Positions 5,588-5,794 of a stretch of 5,794 nt of DNA are shown one piece after another (within the stretch, counting starts at the first letter, position 1; each line of letters starts with the position of its first letter). A model generated the notes under the pieces. It was given only the letters and a program-made list of their open reading frames with translations, searched no databases and had not been told where the DNA came from. Source of the DNA: Paracoccaceae bacterium. Its GTDB lineage: Bacteria > Pseudomonadota > Alphaproteobacteria > Rhodobacterales > Rhodobacteraceae. The DNA lies in the NCBI GenBank assembly GCA_026997055.1, contig JALWJU010000010.1:1-5794 (forward strand), given 5' to 3'. The position numbers and the translations under genes are program-made.

Positions 5588-5794
5588 CAGATCATTCCTC
5601 CCAGATCCTCGGGCGCGTCGGGGCTGAACCCCGCCGCCTCGTCATAAAGCCGCGCATTCTCGAGCATCGCGAATTGCGGGCCGAAATCGTCTTCCCGCCA
5701 CCAAGACGCCGCGCCGAGGCGCAGAAGCTCGTCGCGCAGGCGCGGCGGCAGAGATACCTGATAGGGCTGGAAGGCGCGGGCGATGGCGCCGGCA
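5584..5794 (-). CDS. cas3: Cas3 nuclease-helicase, C-terminal 69 codons (partial at window edge)
   Basis: An open frame enters from the right edge and ends with TGA inside the cas5c start (GTGA). Its 69 visible residues, from AGAIARAFQPYQVSLPPR to EDLGGMIW, resemble the accessory C-terminal domain of type I-C Cas3: a FQPY-like strand, a short basic segment, then a FGPQFAMLENARLYDEAAG block. Cas3 is the HD nuclease and SF2 helicase that degrades target DNA after Cascade binding. HD and helicase motifs lie outside the window. The identification rests on this tail and on the canonical cas3-cas5-cas8-cas7 order. Third-position GC is high, as in the neighbours. Confidence 0.88.
   Translation of the reverse strand, partial: AGAIARAFQPYQVSLPPRLRDELLRLGAASWWREDDFGPQFAMLENARLYDEAAGFSPDAPEDLGGMIW

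Overview
The window is one strand of a type I-C (Dvulg) CRISPR-Cas operon, all genes on the minus strand, so it reads from right to left. In transcription order it holds the last 69 codons of cas3 (cut by the right edge), cas5c, cas8c (csd1), cas7c (csd2), cas4, cas1 and cas2. A 177-bp stretch after cas2 follows, which I read as the leader of the CRISPR array. No repeat or spacer lies inside the window; the first repeat should lie just beyond the left edge. Base composition is high (roughly 65-70% GC in most genes, counted by eye in sample stretches), with very high GC at third positions. The Cas proteins look proteobacterial, and I would guess an alphaproteobacterium of the Rhodobacteraceae type; that is inference only.

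The operon is packed very tightly. cas3/cas5 share GTGA, cas5/cas8c ATGA, cas8c/cas7 ATGA and cas4/cas1 ATGA. cas7 and cas4 overlap by 29 nt with a TTG start for cas4, and cas1 and cas2 are 3 nt apart. Each start has a readable Shine-Dalgarno sequence. Translational coupling along one long mRNA is likely. No promoter or terminator is visible between genes.

Functionally, Cas5c would process the pre-crRNA (type I-C has no Cas6). Cas5c, Cas7c and Cas8c, plus a small subunit Cas11c, build the Cascade surveillance complex. Cas3 is the recruited nuclease-helicase, and Cas4, Cas1 and Cas2 acquire spacers.

The less obvious content is: (1) an in-frame internal start in cas8c with a perfect AAGGAGG eight nt upstream of ATG, predicting a separately translated 151-residue Cas11c; (2) a full 13/13 match to the IHF consensus in the leader; (3) a 10-bp motif repeated on either side of that IHF site; (4) a His where the catalytic Tyr of Bacillus halodurans Cas5d would be; and (5) patches of about 50% GC within cas8c, one coinciding with a lysine-rich insertion.
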